DNA from: Alloboseaceae bacterium BT-24-1
Lineage (GTDB): Bacteria > Pseudomonadota > Alphaproteobacteria > Rhizobiales > Beijerinckiaceae
Assembly (NCBI GenBank): GCA_025846845.1
Contig: JAOYTL010000012.1
Span: 186,001 to 250,000 of the forward strand
Reading direction: 5' to 3'
DNA: 64,000 nt
The notes under the pieces were generated by a model, which saw only the letters and a list, made by a program, of their open reading frames with translations, searched no databases and had not been told where the DNA came from. Position numbers and translations under genes: made by a program. This document shows, in pieces, positions 54,627 to 63,734 of the stretch. How positions within the stretch are numbered: position 1 is the stretch's first letter; every line of letters starts with the position of its first letter.

Positions 54627-55349
54627 ATGTCACTCACCACCGGTCGCCGCATGATGGATCAGACAGTCGCTTCTCCACCCGATGCCGCCGTCTCGGGCGT
54701 CCTGACGCAGCTCTATGGTTTTCTTTCTGCGGCGAGGCTGCCGGATGACGGGCGCCTGCCGCCGGAGCGGGAGCTCGCCGAACTCCTCGGCGTCAAGCGC
54801 GCCGAGCTGCGCAAGGGCCTGGCGGTGCTCGAGCGCGAAGGCCAGCTCTGGCGCCATGTCGGCAAGGGCACCTTTGTCGGGCCGCGGCCGCCGCAATTGC
54901 TGGACATCTCGGATCTGGCGCAGCGCAGCAATCCGCTTCAGGTGATGAAGGCGCGCATCGGCCTCGAGCCTGAACTTGCCCGCCTTGCCGCGATCAACGC
55001 CACGGCGGCCGAGGTCACCACGCTCGCCGAACTGAATACCGCCTGCCGCGCTTCGACGACCTGGCGCGAATACGAGGCCTACGACGCGCGCTTCCACCAT
55101 CAGATCGCCGAGGCTGCGCATAACCCGATCCTGCTCGCGCTGCTCGAAACGCTGAACGCCGTGCGCCGCGCTGTCACCTGGGGGCGGCCACGGCCGAGCC
55201 ACAGCAGCCCGCCGGCCGATCACCATAGTTTCGACGACCATGACCGGATCGTCGACGCCATCGCCCACCGGGAACCCGCGGGGGCCGCCGACGCGATGCG
55301 CCGGCATCTTCAGAACGTCGAGGACCGGCTGATCGGGCGCTCGCCATGA
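54627..55349 (+). CDS. GntR family transcriptional regulator, FCD (FadR-like) domain
   Basis: A 240-aa regulator. The winged helix covers about residues 20-85 with GRLPPERELAELLGVKRAELRKGLAVLEREGQLWRHVGKGTFV. The FCD effector domain follows, with the metal/ligand His-rich positions in YDARFHHQIAEAAHNPILLALLETLN and DHDRIVDAIAHREPAGAADAMRRHL. I chose ATG 54627 because GGAA lies about 8 bases before it; starts at 54570 or 54651 are possible. It is divergent from the TauABC-type operon and probably controls it. Confidence 0.88.
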   Translation: MSLTTGRRMMDQTVASPPDAAVSGVLTQLYGFLSAARLPDDGRLPPERELAELLGVKRAELRKGLAVLEREGQLWRHVGKGTFVGPRPPQLLDISDLAQRSNPLQVMKARIGLEPELARLAAINATAAEVTTLAELNTACRASTTWREYEAYDARFHHQIAEAAHNPILLALLETLNAVRRAVTWGRPRPSHSSPPADHHSFDDHDRIVDAIAHREPAGAADAMRRHLQNVEDRLIGRSP

Positions 55350-55632
55350 GACAAAGAGCGTCCCGAAAGGGCCGTCTCGCCACGGGGCAAGCTCTTCACT
55401 CTGTGCAAACCTGCCCGGCGCCCGCTACGGAAGTTCGCGGGATCGCCGCTGATGGCATGAGGCGGCATCAGGAATAGCCGCGCGCAGGTCCGCAACGGCT
55501 GGGACCCGACCTCCTGCATTCCTCTCTTGATGTCCGCTTCCTGGCGACTGGCCGATGTCGACGCTCGGCGCATTTCACCAAGCCGAGCGCTGGGCGCTCG
55601 TGGCCCTTGTCGGCCGCCCGATCGAGGTCATC
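55350..55632. other. Intergenic region without a recognisable gene
   Basis: The 283 bases between the convergent GntR and aldehyde dehydrogenase genes hold only short frames without family resemblance. A 7-base inverted repeat, TCATCTC...GAGATGA (55628-55646), straddles the aldehyde dehydrogenase stop codon and may be part of a weak terminator. Confidence 0.35.
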
Positions 55633-57072
55633 TCACGTCGAGATGAAATGCGTGAGCTTGACGTTGAGATAATCCTGGATCGCCTGCCGGCCGCCTTCGC
55701 GCCCCATGCCGGAATGATTGATGCCGCCAAACGGCGCCTCGGCATGGGCGATCATGAAGGTGTTGACCCCGACCATGCCGGCGTGGAGGCCGGCGCTCAA
55801 CGCCTCGGCATGGCGCTGGCTGGACGTGAAGCCGTAGGCGGCGAGCCCGTAGGGCGTCGAGTTCGCCCGTTCGAGCGCGTCGTCGAAATCACGGAAGGTG
55901 GCGATCGGCGCGAGCGGGCCAAAGGGTTCGTCGCGCATGATGCGGGCGTCATCGGGTATATCGGCGAAGACGGTCGGCTCGAAATAGAAGCCCTTATTGC
56001 GGCCGGCGGGTCGTCGTCCGCCAGTGAGGCGACGCGCGCCCGAGGCTTCGGTATCGGCCGAGAGCATCTCGATCCGATTGCGCTGGCTGGCGAGCGTCAG
56101 CGGCCCCATCGTCGTTGCCCGGTCCTGGCTGTCGCCTAACATCAGGGCCTCGGCCGCCTTGACCATGCCGCTGGCGAAGCGCTCGGCCAGGCTCTCATGC
56201 ACGTAGAAGCGGTTGGGCGCGATGCAGACCTGGCCGGCATTGCGGAATTTGAACTGCGCACACAGCATCGCCGCGTTGTCGACGTCGGCGTCCTCGCAGA
56301 TCACGACGGGTGCATGGCCGCCGAGCTCCATCGAGCAGCGCTTGACGGTCCTGGCCGCCTCGGCGAGCAGCATCTGGCCGACGCGCGTCGAGCCGGTCAG
56401 CGAGATTTTTCGTACCTCCTCTGCCGCCATCAGGGCCGGCGTGATCGTCTCGGCCGGGCCGAAGAGCATCTGGACGGTGCCGGCGGGCGCGCCGCCTTCG
56501 ACGCAGGCCTCCGCGATCAGCGTCGAGGTCAGCGGCGTCTGCTCGGACGGCCGGCAGATGATCGGGCAGCCGGCAGCGAGCGCCGGCGCGATCTTGCGCG
56601 CCAGCAGGTTGATCGGAAAATTCCAGGCGGTGAAGGCGGCGACGATCCCGACCGGTTCCAGCGCCGTCGCGAGGCGACCGCCCTGGCGCGAGGGGATCGT
56701 CTCGCCGAAGAGCCGTTCGGCCTCGCCGGCGAACCAGTCGAACTGCTCGATCGCGATCAGCACCTCGCCTTCCGACTGGGCGATCGGGCGGCCGATCTCG
56801 TGCGAGAGCGCACTCGCCAGTGCGCCCTTGCGCGCCTCCATCGCCCGGGCGATGCCGCGCAACACCTTGGCCCGCTCCCAGCCATGCACTTTCGACCAGG
56901 TCTTGAGCGCGGCACGGGCGTGATGGAGCGACTCCTCGACCTCGGCCGCACCGGCGCGAGGAGCCGTCCAGAGCTGCTCCTCCGTGCAGGGATTGAGAAC
57001 GGAAAGCGGCGGCAGCGCGGTGGCCGTCCGGAACTCGCCGCCGATGAGGAGCTTGGGCTCAAGGTTGGACAT
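55633..57072 (-). CDS. NAD(P)-dependent aldehyde dehydrogenase
   Basis: A 479-aa ALDH of the succinate-semialdehyde/2-oxoglutarate-semialdehyde type. The cofactor site includes FTAWNFPINLLARKIAPALAAG, the general base Glu is in CSMELGGHAPVV, and the catalytic Cys is in NAGQVCIAPNRF. ATG 57072 (MSNLEPKLLIGGEF) has GGAGAG upstream and sits after the dehydratase stop. Last gene of the leftward operon; with the dehydratase it could oxidise the semialdehyde formed from a sugar acid, as in pentonate pathways that end at 2-oxoglutarate. Confidence 0.91.
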   Translation of the reverse strand: MSNLEPKLLIGGEFRTATALPPLSVLNPCTEEQLWTAPRAGAAEVEESLHHARAALKTWSKVHGWERAKVLRGIARAMEARKGALASALSHEIGRPIAQSEGEVLIAIEQFDWFAGEAERLFGETIPSRQGGRLATALEPVGIVAAFTAWNFPINLLARKIAPALAAGCPIICRPSEQTPLTSTLIAEACVEGGAPAGTVQMLFGPAETITPALMAAEEVRKISLTGSTRVGQMLLAEAARTVKRCSMELGGHAPVVICEDADVDNAAMLCAQFKFRNAGQVCIAPNRFYVHESLAERFASGMVKAAEALMLGDSQDRATTMGPLTLASQRNRIEMLSADTEASGARRLTGGRRPAGRNKGFYFEPTVFADIPDDARIMRDEPFGPLAPIATFRDFDDALERANSTPYGLAAYGFTSSQRHAEALSAGLHAGMVGVNTFMIAHAEAPFGGINHSGMGREGGRQAIQDYLNVKLTHFIST

Positions 57073-57089
57073 CGGTCTCTCCAGCACGG

Positions 57090-58814
57090 TCACAGGATGT
57101 CCGGCTCGCCGACGGGCGCGCCGAACGAGGTTTCAAGGAAATCGAAGTCGCAGCCTTCATGGGCCTGGCCGATATGGCGCGAGAACATCCAGCCATAGCC
57201 GCGCTCGAAGCGCGGTTCGGGCAGTCGCAGCGCGGCGCGCCGGTGCGCGAGCTCGGCCTCGTCGACACAGAGATCGATGCTGCGGGCCGCGACATCGACG
57301 CGGATGAGATCGCCGCTGCGAACGAGGGCAAGCGGTCCGCCGATATGGGCCTCCGGCGAGACATGCAGGATGCAGGCGCCGTAGCTCGTGCCGGACATGC
57401 GCGCATCGGAGACGCGCAGCATGTCGCGCACGCCCTGCTTCAGCAGCTTCTTCGGAATCGGCAGCATTCCCCATTCCGGCATGCCCGGACCGCCTTGCGG
57501 GCCGGCGCCGCGCATCACCAGGATCGTGTCGGCGGTCACGGGCAGGTCGGGGTCGTCGATCTCGGCCTTCATCTGCGCATAGCTGTCGAAGACCAGGGCG
57601 GGGCCGGTTTGGTCGAGCAGATGCGGCTCGGCCGCCGAGGGCTTCATCACGCAGCCTTCAGGCGCGATGTTGCCGTAGAGCACGGCCAGCGCAGGCTCGG
57701 TCGAGACCGGGTTGTCCAGGGGCCGGATAACGTCGTCGTTCCAGATCGGCGCATCTTCGATCGCAGCGCCGAGGGTGCGGCCTTCGACAGTCGCGGCGTC
57801 GAGAGCAAGGTGCCGCGCAAGGCGGTTCATCAGCCCGGACAGGCCGCCGGCATAGTAAAAGTCCTCCATCAGATAGCGCTCGCCGGAGGGGCGGATATTC
57901 GCCAGCACGGGCACGCGCCGGCTCGCCACCTCGAAATCGGCGAGGCCGATGTCCTGGCCGGCCCGGCGCGCCATCGCGATGAGGTGGATGATCGCGTTGG
58001 TCGAACATCCCATCGCCATGGCGACAGTGATGGCGTTCTCGAACGAGGCGCGCGACAGCACGGCCGTCGGCCGCAGGTCCTCGCCGACCATCGCGACGAT
58101 GCGCCGGCCGGTCTCGGTCGCCATGCGGATATGACTGGAATCGGCGGCGGGAATCGAGGAGGCGCCCGAGAGCGTCAGCCCCATCGCCTCGGCGATCGCC
58201 GTCATCGTGCTGGCCGTGCCCATCGTCATGCAGTGGCCATAGGAGCGCGCGATGCCGGCCTCGACCGCCTGCCATTCCTGCGCATCGATCCTGCCGGCGC
58301 GGCGGTCGTCCCAATACTTCCAGGCGTCGGAGCCGGAGCCGAGCACCTCGCCGCGCAGATTGCCGCGCAGCATCGGCCCGGCCGGCAGGAAGACCGCCGG
58401 GAGGTCGGCGCTGATCGCGCCGAGGATGAGGCCGGGCGTGGTCTTGTCGCAGCCGCCCATCAGCACCGCGCCATCGACCGGATGCGAGCGCAGCAGTTCC
58501 TCGGTCTCCATCGCGAGGAGGTTGCGATAGAGCATCGTCGTCGGCTTGACGAAATTCTCTGAGAGCGAGATCGCCGGAAGCTCCAGTGGAAAGCCGCCGG
58601 CCTGCAGCACGCCCCGCTTCACGTCCTCGACGCGCTGGCGGAAATGCGCGTGGCAGGGGTTGATGTCCGACCAGGTGTTGACGATCGCGATGACCGGGCG
58701 GCCGTTCCAGTCCGACGCGCCATAGCCCATCTGCATCAGGCGCGAACGATGGCCGAAGCCGCGAAGATCGTCGGTGTCGAACCAGCGGGCGCTGCGAAGC
58801 GGCTTTCCCGTCAT
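57090..58814 (-). CDS. IlvD/Edd-family dehydratase (sugar-acid type)
   Basis: A 574-aa iron-sulfur dehydratase. The cluster-binding cysteines are Cys54 in INPCHAHF, Cys122 in MGGCDKTTPG and Cys195 in YGHCMTMGTASTM. The opening LRSARWFDTDDLRGFGHRSRLMQMGYG is typical of the arabinonate/xylonate/gluconate dehydratase subgroup rather than dihydroxy-acid dehydratase. It removes water from an aldonate to give a 2-keto-3-deoxy acid. Its start overlaps the SDR stop by four bases, and an aldehyde dehydrogenase gene follows. Confidence 0.91.
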   Translation of the reverse strand: MTGKPLRSARWFDTDDLRGFGHRSRLMQMGYGASDWNGRPVIAIVNTWSDINPCHAHFRQRVEDVKRGVLQAGGFPLELPAISLSENFVKPTTMLYRNLLAMETEELLRSHPVDGAVLMGGCDKTTPGLILGAISADLPAVFLPAGPMLRGNLRGEVLGSGSDAWKYWDDRRAGRIDAQEWQAVEAGIARSYGHCMTMGTASTMTAIAEAMGLTLSGASSIPAADSSHIRMATETGRRIVAMVGEDLRPTAVLSRASFENAITVAMAMGCSTNAIIHLIAMARRAGQDIGLADFEVASRRVPVLANIRPSGERYLMEDFYYAGGLSGLMNRLARHLALDAATVEGRTLGAAIEDAPIWNDDVIRPLDNPVSTEPALAVLYGNIAPEGCVMKPSAAEPHLLDQTGPALVFDSYAQMKAEIDDPDLPVTADTILVMRGAGPQGGPGMPEWGMLPIPKKLLKQGVRDMLRVSDARMSGTSYGACILHVSPEAHIGGPLALVRSGDLIRVDVAARSIDLCVDEAELAHRRAALRLPEPRFERGYGWMFSRHIGQAHEGCDFDFLETSFGAPVGEPDIL

Positions 58815-59632
58815 TGGCTCGCCGTCACGCCGCCGTCGATATAGACGATCTGGCCGGTCATGTAGCTGCCGGCCGGCGCCGCGAAGGTGATGACCTGCCC
58901 GACGACCTCGACGGGATCGCCGATCCGGCCGAGCGGATTGCGATCGAGGATGAAGTCGCGGAAGCCCTCGCGCTCGAGGTGAGGGCGGATCCGCTCGGAC
59001 TGGATGAAGGTCGGCGCGACACCGTTGACGGTGATGTTGTGCTCGGCGAGTTCCATCGCGTGCTGCTTGACCAGCATGACGAGGCCACCCTTGGTGGCGC
59101 AGTAGGCCGAGTAGCCGCGATTGCGCAGCGCCAGTTGCGAGCGCACCGAGAGCAGGTGGATCTGGCGGCCGCCCCTGCCCTGCGCGATCTGATGGCGGGC
59201 CACCGCTTGGCCCAGGAACATCGCCGATTTGAGGTTGATCTCGTAGACGTCGTCGAAGGTTTGCTCATCGACATCCATCAGCCGCTGCTCGCGCTGGATG
59301 CCGACGCAGTTGACGAGCACGTCGATGCCGCCCATCGCCTCGGCGGCACGGTCGGTCGCCGCCGCGATCGCGGCCGGATAGCGCGCATCGAGCTCGAAGC
59401 CATGGGTCTCGACGCCCTGCCCGCGCAGCCTGTCCGCCAACGCTTGCGCCTTGGCCCCGCTGGGTCCGGCGATGGCGACATGGGCGCCGTGCCGCGTCAT
59501 CGCCAAGGCGATCGCCTCGCCCAGCGCACCGTAGCCGCCGGGTAGAAAGACGCGCAGTCCGCGGATGGTAAAAAGCCGATCGATCGCGTCGAGGTCGATC
59601 TGTGGCGTCAGGTGCGCTTCGGGCCGGTTCAT
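58811..59632 (-). CDS. SDR family oxidoreductase (sugar/sugar-acid dehydrogenase type)
   Basis: A 273-aa SDR with canonical YCATKGGLVMLVKQHAMELA, so the catalytic Tyr and Lys are present. The glycine-rich nucleotide loop is the variant PGGYGALGEAIALA. VLVNCVGIQREQRLMD is the NNAG-like segment. Position between an ABC ATPase and the aldonate dehydratase gene suggests it oxidises an imported sugar or polyol to the lactone/aldonate, or interconverts keto acids. Confidence 0.88.
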   Translation of the reverse strand: MNRPEAHLTPQIDLDAIDRLFTIRGLRVFLPGGYGALGEAIALAMTRHGAHVAIAGPSGAKAQALADRLRGQGVETHGFELDARYPAAIAAATDRAAEAMGGIDVLVNCVGIQREQRLMDVDEQTFDDVYEINLKSAMFLGQAVARHQIAQGRGGRQIHLLSVRSQLALRNRGYSAYCATKGGLVMLVKQHAMELAEHNITVNGVAPTFIQSERIRPHLEREGFRDFILDRNPLGRIGDPVEVVGQVITFAAPAGSYMTGQIVYIDGGVTASQ

Positions 59633-60270
59633 GCTGCAGGCTCCAGGGCGGCGGCACGCTCCGTCAGCAGATTGCCGAGATAGGCGCGAGCCGGCTCATG
59701 AGCGAGGAGGCCGGCATAGTCCGGCAACGGCGTGACGACGCCCTTGTTGACGAAGATGAAGCGCTCGCAGATCTCCTCGAGGATCTCGAGGTGGAAGCGC
59801 TCATTGGGATGGACGCAGAGGAAGACGAGCCGGCCCTCGGCGCGCAGCCGCCGGAAGAAATCCAGCATGAAGCCGATATAGCCGTCCTGCGTGTTGAACT
59901 GCGGCTCATCGAAAAGATGGACCAGCGGGTAGTCGCTGCCGGCGCGCTGCATCAGGGCGTTGGGGCGCAGCGACCGGAAATGCCTGACCTGATAGGACTG
60001 GTGGTAGTGGATGGCGAGGCGGTCGCGCTCATCGGTGCGGACGCGGTGGATGTCGCGGCCGCAGACCTCGACCTTGCCGGATGTCGGGCTGTTCGAGCCG
60101 GTGATCAGTTCGAACAGCGTCGTCTTGCCCGAGCCGTTTGGGCCCATCATGCCGACGATTGCCGGTTCCTCGATGCTGAAATCCGCGTCGAGCCTGAAGG
60201 TCGGCGTCCGGTCGAACCGGCCACGCGTGTAGATTTTCGAGAGGTTGCTGACGTCAAGCATGGCGCTCAT
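59629..60270 (-). CDS. Short ABC-type ATPase lacking the signature region
   Basis: A 213-aa ABC protein. Walker A GPNGSGKTT is at residues 43-51, Walker B LVHLFDEP at 116-123 and a switch-type His at 154 (LCVHPNER). Between the likely Q-loop near residue 91 and Walker B there are only about 25 residues instead of the usual 60-70, and no LSGGQ-like sequence is seen. It therefore seems to lack much of the helical subdomain. It overlaps the SDR start by four bases and follows the LivF gene by one base, in an operon that already has both normal ATPases. Confidence 0.85.
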   Translation of the reverse strand: MSAMLDVSNLSKIYTRGRFDRTPTFRLDADFSIEEPAIVGMMGPNGSGKTTLFELITGSNSPTSGKVEVCGRDIHRVRTDERDRLAIHYHQSYQVRHFRSLRPNALMQRAGSDYPLVHLFDEPQFNTQDGYIGFMLDFFRRLRAEGRLVFLCVHPNERFHLEILEEICERFIFVNKGVVTPLPDYAGLLAHEPARAYLGNLLTERAAALEPAA

Positions 60271-60271
60271 G

Positions 60272-60967
60272 TCACATTCCGATCAGGCGCTGGCGCCGGG
60301 AGCTGTCGTCGAGCAAAGCGCGGGCTGGCCCCTCATGGACGATCCGGCCGCGGTCCATGACGTAGGCGCGGTCCGAGACCTCGAGCGCGGCGAGCGCGTT
60401 CTGCTCGACGATCAGGACGGAGATGCCCTCGGCCTTGAGGCGCCGCACCGTCGCCAGCACGTCCTGGACGATCTTGGGCGCCAGCCCCTGGCTCGGCTCG
60501 TCGAGCAGGACGAGGCCGGGTGAGCCGAGCAGCGCCCGCGAGATCGCGACCATCTGCATCTCGCCACCGGAGAGGTTCTCGCATTCGCGCGGCATCAGAT
60601 GCTCCAGCGCCGAGAAGATCGAGACCATCTCGCTGACCTGCCAGGACCGGAAACGGGTTTTGCGCATGCCGATCTGCAAGTTGCGCGCGACGGTCAGCGT
60701 CGGGAAGACACGGCGATCGTCCGGCACCCAACCGATGCCCATGGCCGAGATGCGATGCGTCGGGTGGCGGGTGATGTCCTGCCCGTCGAAATGGATCTGC
60801 CCGCGCCGCGGCGGCGTCAGGCCTAGGATCGAGCGGATGGTCGTGGTCTTGCCGGCACCGTTGGCACCGAGCAGCGAGACCACCTCGGCCTCGCCGACCC
60901 GCAACGAGGTGCCGAACAGGGCCTGCGTTTCGCCGTAGAAGGTTTCGATATCGCGGACCTCAAGCAT
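60272..60967 (-). CDS. Branched-chain-type ABC transporter ATP-binding protein, LivF family
   Basis: A 231-aa ATPase. Walker A is GANGAGKTT, the signature is LSGGEMQMVAISRALL, Walker B is LVLLDEPSQGLAP and the switch segment is LIVEQNALAALE. It overlaps the LivG stop by 8 bases. With LivG, LivM and LivH it makes a complete importer. Confidence 0.92.
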   Translation of the reverse strand: MLEVRDIETFYGETQALFGTSLRVGEAEVVSLLGANGAGKTTTIRSILGLTPPRRGQIHFDGQDITRHPTHRISAMGIGWVPDDRRVFPTLTVARNLQIGMRKTRFRSWQVSEMVSIFSALEHLMPRECENLSGGEMQMVAISRALLGSPGLVLLDEPSQGLAPKIVQDVLATVRRLKAEGISVLIVEQNALAALEVSDRAYVMDRGRIVHEGPARALLDDSSRRQRLIGM

Positions 60968-61712
60968 GGGTCGCCTCCGCCAGGGCCGAGCGACGCACCC
61001 ATTTGTTGTCGCCGAGCTGGGCCGGCGTCCCTTCCGCGATGACCTGACCCCAGTGGATCACCGAGATCCTGTCGGCGAGCTCGAACAGGAAGCGCATGTC
61101 ATGCTCGATCATCACGATCGTATAGCGCTCGCGCAGCCGCCTCACGAGCAGGGCGAGACGGCGCGTCGCCTCGGCGCCAAGGCCCGATGTCGGCTCGTCG
61201 AGGAAGAGGATGCGGGGCTCGGCCGCGAGGGCGACGGCGATCTCCAGCGCGCGGCGGTCGCCATAGCTGAGCGAGGCCGCAGCGTCCCAGGCCCGTACGG
61301 CAAGGCCGACCTGATCGAGCACCACCAGCGCCCGGTCGATCAGCGCCGTATCCGAGAACACCGCCGACATCGCCTTGAGCCGGCGCTCGCGGAAGGCCGG
61401 CAGCGCCAGCATGACGTTCTCGATGACGACCGTGTCGTCGAACAGGTTCATCAGCTGGAAGGAGCGCGAGACGCCCATCCGGGCGATGCGCTGCGGCGGC
61501 AGGCCCGAGATCCGCTGGCCATCGAACAGCACCTCGCCACGATCGGGCTTGTGCTGGCCGGTGAGGACATGGAAGCAGGTCGACTTGCCGGCGCCATTGG
61601 GGCCCATGATGCCGCTGATCTGGCCCTCCTCGAAGGCGAGCGAGATGTTTTCCAGCACGACGCGCGAGCCGAAGCGCTTGTGGATGTTGCGGGCTTCGAA
61701 GAGCGCCATCAT
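60960..61712 (-). CDS. Branched-chain-type ABC transporter ATP-binding protein, LivG family
   Basis: A 250-aa ATPase. Walker A is GPNGAGKST, the signature is the LivG form LSYGDRRALEIAVAL, Walker B is ILFLDEPTSGLG and the switch is VMIEHDMRFLFELADR. The ATG pair at 61712/61709 overlaps the LivM stop; a longer upstream frame is the shadow of livM. Confidence 0.92.
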   Translation of the reverse strand: MMALFEARNIHKRFGSRVVLENISLAFEEGQISGIMGPNGAGKSTCFHVLTGQHKPDRGEVLFDGQRISGLPPQRIARMGVSRSFQLMNLFDDTVVIENVMLALPAFRERRLKAMSAVFSDTALIDRALVVLDQVGLAVRAWDAAASLSYGDRRALEIAVALAAEPRILFLDEPTSGLGAEATRRLALLVRRLRERYTIVMIEHDMRFLFELADRISVIHWGQVIAEGTPAQLGDNKWVRRSALAEATHA

Positions 61713-62737
61713 ACGGCCTCCGTCGCGGGGGCCGGGGCTGCACTCGGCTGCCGAGGCCGGCTGCGCCGCAACAGGTCGTGCAGCATCCCCGCCAGCCCCT
61801 CGGGCCGCAGCATGACCATCGCCATGAAGATCAGGCCATACCAGAGCAGCCAGGTCTCGGTCAGGCCGCCGAGGACGTCGCGGGCGACGAAGTAGAACAC
61901 CACGCCCAGCACCGGCCCCCAGAAGCTGACGAGGCCACCGCCGACGAGGACCATCATCACGATGAGCCCGGATTGATGCAGGCTCATCACATCGGGATAG
62001 GCGCTCTGCTGGGCCATCGCGAGCAGGCTGCCGGCGAGGCCCGCGATCATCGTCGACAACGTGAAGACGGCCCATTTGAAGCGCCAGACCTCGTAGCCGA
62101 CGAAGCGGGCGCGGGTCTCGTTCTGGCGGATGGCCTGCAGCACCCGGCCGAAGGGCGAGTTCGCCAGCCGCCAGCACAGCACAACCACGATCATCAGCAG
62201 CGCAGCGGCGAAGTAGAACAGCGCGCGGTTGTCGGTCAGGGAGACCTGCCAGGGCCCGAGCGTCAGCGGCGGGCGCGGAATGCCGAGCAGCCCGTCCTCG
62301 CCGCCGGTGACGCGATGGAGCTTCATCGCGAGGAACCAGAAGATCTGACCGAAGCCGATCGTCAGCAGCGCATAATAGATGCCGCGGCGATGGGAGAGGA
62401 ACGCCCCGACCAGCGCGCCTGCGATGCCGGCGGCGAGCACGGCGGCCAGGAGCCCGCCCCAGAGGCTGACCGCGACATGGTGCTGGAACAGTCCGAAGGC
62501 ATAGGCGCCGATGCCGAGATAGGCGCCGTGGCCAAAGGAATGCAGGCCGGTGTAGCCGAACAGCAGGTTGAACCCGAGCGCAAAGCCGATCCAGATCGCG
62601 ATCTCGATGCCGAGATACTGGTAGAGCCCTATGGCCGGCAGCAGGTCCGGCGCGGCCAGAAGCAGCAGGGCGAGCGCGATCATCGGCGGCGTGATCCAGG
62701 CCGATGGGCGCGCAGGGATATCCGAGAGCGAGATCAT
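61709..62737 (-). CDS. Branched-chain-type ABC transporter permease, LivM family
   Basis: A 342-aa membrane protein with GFNLLFGYTGLHSFGHGAYLGIGAYA, the LivM hallmark, and MMVLVGGGLVSFWGPVLGVVF in the second half. It starts 4 bases after the LivH stop. The C-terminal tail is Pro/Ala-rich and cytoplasmic. Confidence 0.92.
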   Translation of the reverse strand: MISLSDIPARPSAWITPPMIALALLLLAAPDLLPAIGLYQYLGIEIAIWIGFALGFNLLFGYTGLHSFGHGAYLGIGAYAFGLFQHHVAVSLWGGLLAAVLAAGIAGALVGAFLSHRRGIYYALLTIGFGQIFWFLAMKLHRVTGGEDGLLGIPRPPLTLGPWQVSLTDNRALFYFAAALLMIVVVLCWRLANSPFGRVLQAIRQNETRARFVGYEVWRFKWAVFTLSTMIAGLAGSLLAMAQQSAYPDVMSLHQSGLIVMMVLVGGGLVSFWGPVLGVVFYFVARDVLGGLTETWLLWYGLIFMAMVMLRPEGLAGMLHDLLRRSRPRQPSAAPAPATEAV

Positions 62738-62741
62738 GGCG

Positions 62742-63662
62742 TCAATGTTCCAGAGCGCTCTTGCGGCCGAGCAGGCCGCGGCTGCGGAAGCCGAGGATCG
62801 CGATCAGCAGCAGGTACATCGACATGGTCGACCAGGCCGCCGCATAGGCGCCGGTGATTCCGATGGCGAGACCGACGAGCAGGGCTGCGATGACGGCGCC
62901 CCAGAAGCTGCCGACGCCACCGACGACGATGATGAGGAAGGCCGGGATCACGATATCGACGCCGACATGCGGGCGAAGGCCCCAGATCGGCACCATCACC
63001 ACGCCGGCAAGCCCGGCTAGCGCAGCGCCGAAGCCGAACACGACGAGCCTGAGCCTGGCGAGATCGTAGCCGAGGGCCCGCACCATCTCGCTGTCATGCG
63101 CGCCGGCCTTGATCACGGCACCGGCCGAGGTGCGCTCCAGGAAGAGCCAAACGGCGATGATCGCGGCGATGCTGAAGCCGGCGGCGAAGAAGCGGTAGGT
63201 CGAGAAGATCATGCCGTTCAGCAGGAAGGCGCCGTTGATCGCCTGCGGCAGCGCCAGGTTCTGCTCGCCCGTGCCCCAGACGAGCCGGATCAGCTCCTCG
63301 ATGACGAGAGCGGCGCCGAAGGTCAGCAGCAGCCCGTAGAGCGGCGGCTTGCCATAGGTCGGGCGCAGGCAGAGCTCGAGCAGCATGCCGGCGAGCCCGG
63401 CGAGCGCCGGCCCGATCGCCAGCGCCAGCACGTAGCGCAGGCCGAGCGGCAGGCTCAGCCACCAGGCGCCGAACGGCGTTCCGGCGAACCAGCTGCCGGC
63501 GATCACCGTCAGCGCGAAATAGGCGCCGATCGCGAACAGCGAGCCGTGGGCGAGATTGATCACCTCCATCACGCCCACGATCAGGGTGAAGCCGAGGGCG
63601 ATCAGGGCAAAGAGCAGGCCCAGCGTCAGGCCGTTGATGATATGCGGCAGAAGATCGATCAT
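62742..63662 (-). CDS. Branched-chain-type ABC transporter permease, LivH family
   Basis: A 306-aa membrane protein, with NGLTLGLLFALIALGFTLIVGVMEVINLAHGSLF and IPAFLIIVVGGVGSFWGAVIAALLVG as family landmarks. I chose the ATG at 63662, where the LivH-type N-terminus begins (MIDLLPHIINGL); starts at 63695 or 63692 would add 10-11 residues, and none has a strong ribosome site. It lies 72 bases after the binding-protein gene. Confidence 0.9.
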   Translation of the reverse strand: MIDLLPHIINGLTLGLLFALIALGFTLIVGVMEVINLAHGSLFAIGAYFALTVIAGSWFAGTPFGAWWLSLPLGLRYVLALAIGPALAGLAGMLLELCLRPTYGKPPLYGLLLTFGAALVIEELIRLVWGTGEQNLALPQAINGAFLLNGMIFSTYRFFAAGFSIAAIIAVWLFLERTSAGAVIKAGAHDSEMVRALGYDLARLRLVVFGFGAALAGLAGVVMVPIWGLRPHVGVDIVIPAFLIIVVGGVGSFWGAVIAALLVGLAIGITGAYAAAWSTMSMYLLLIAILGFRSRGLLGRKSALEH

Positions 63663-63734
63663 GCGCGGTCCGTCCGGATTCAGCGGTGCCATCATCCGCA
63701 GCCGCCAGGTGACGGCCGCGGATGACAGGACGGA

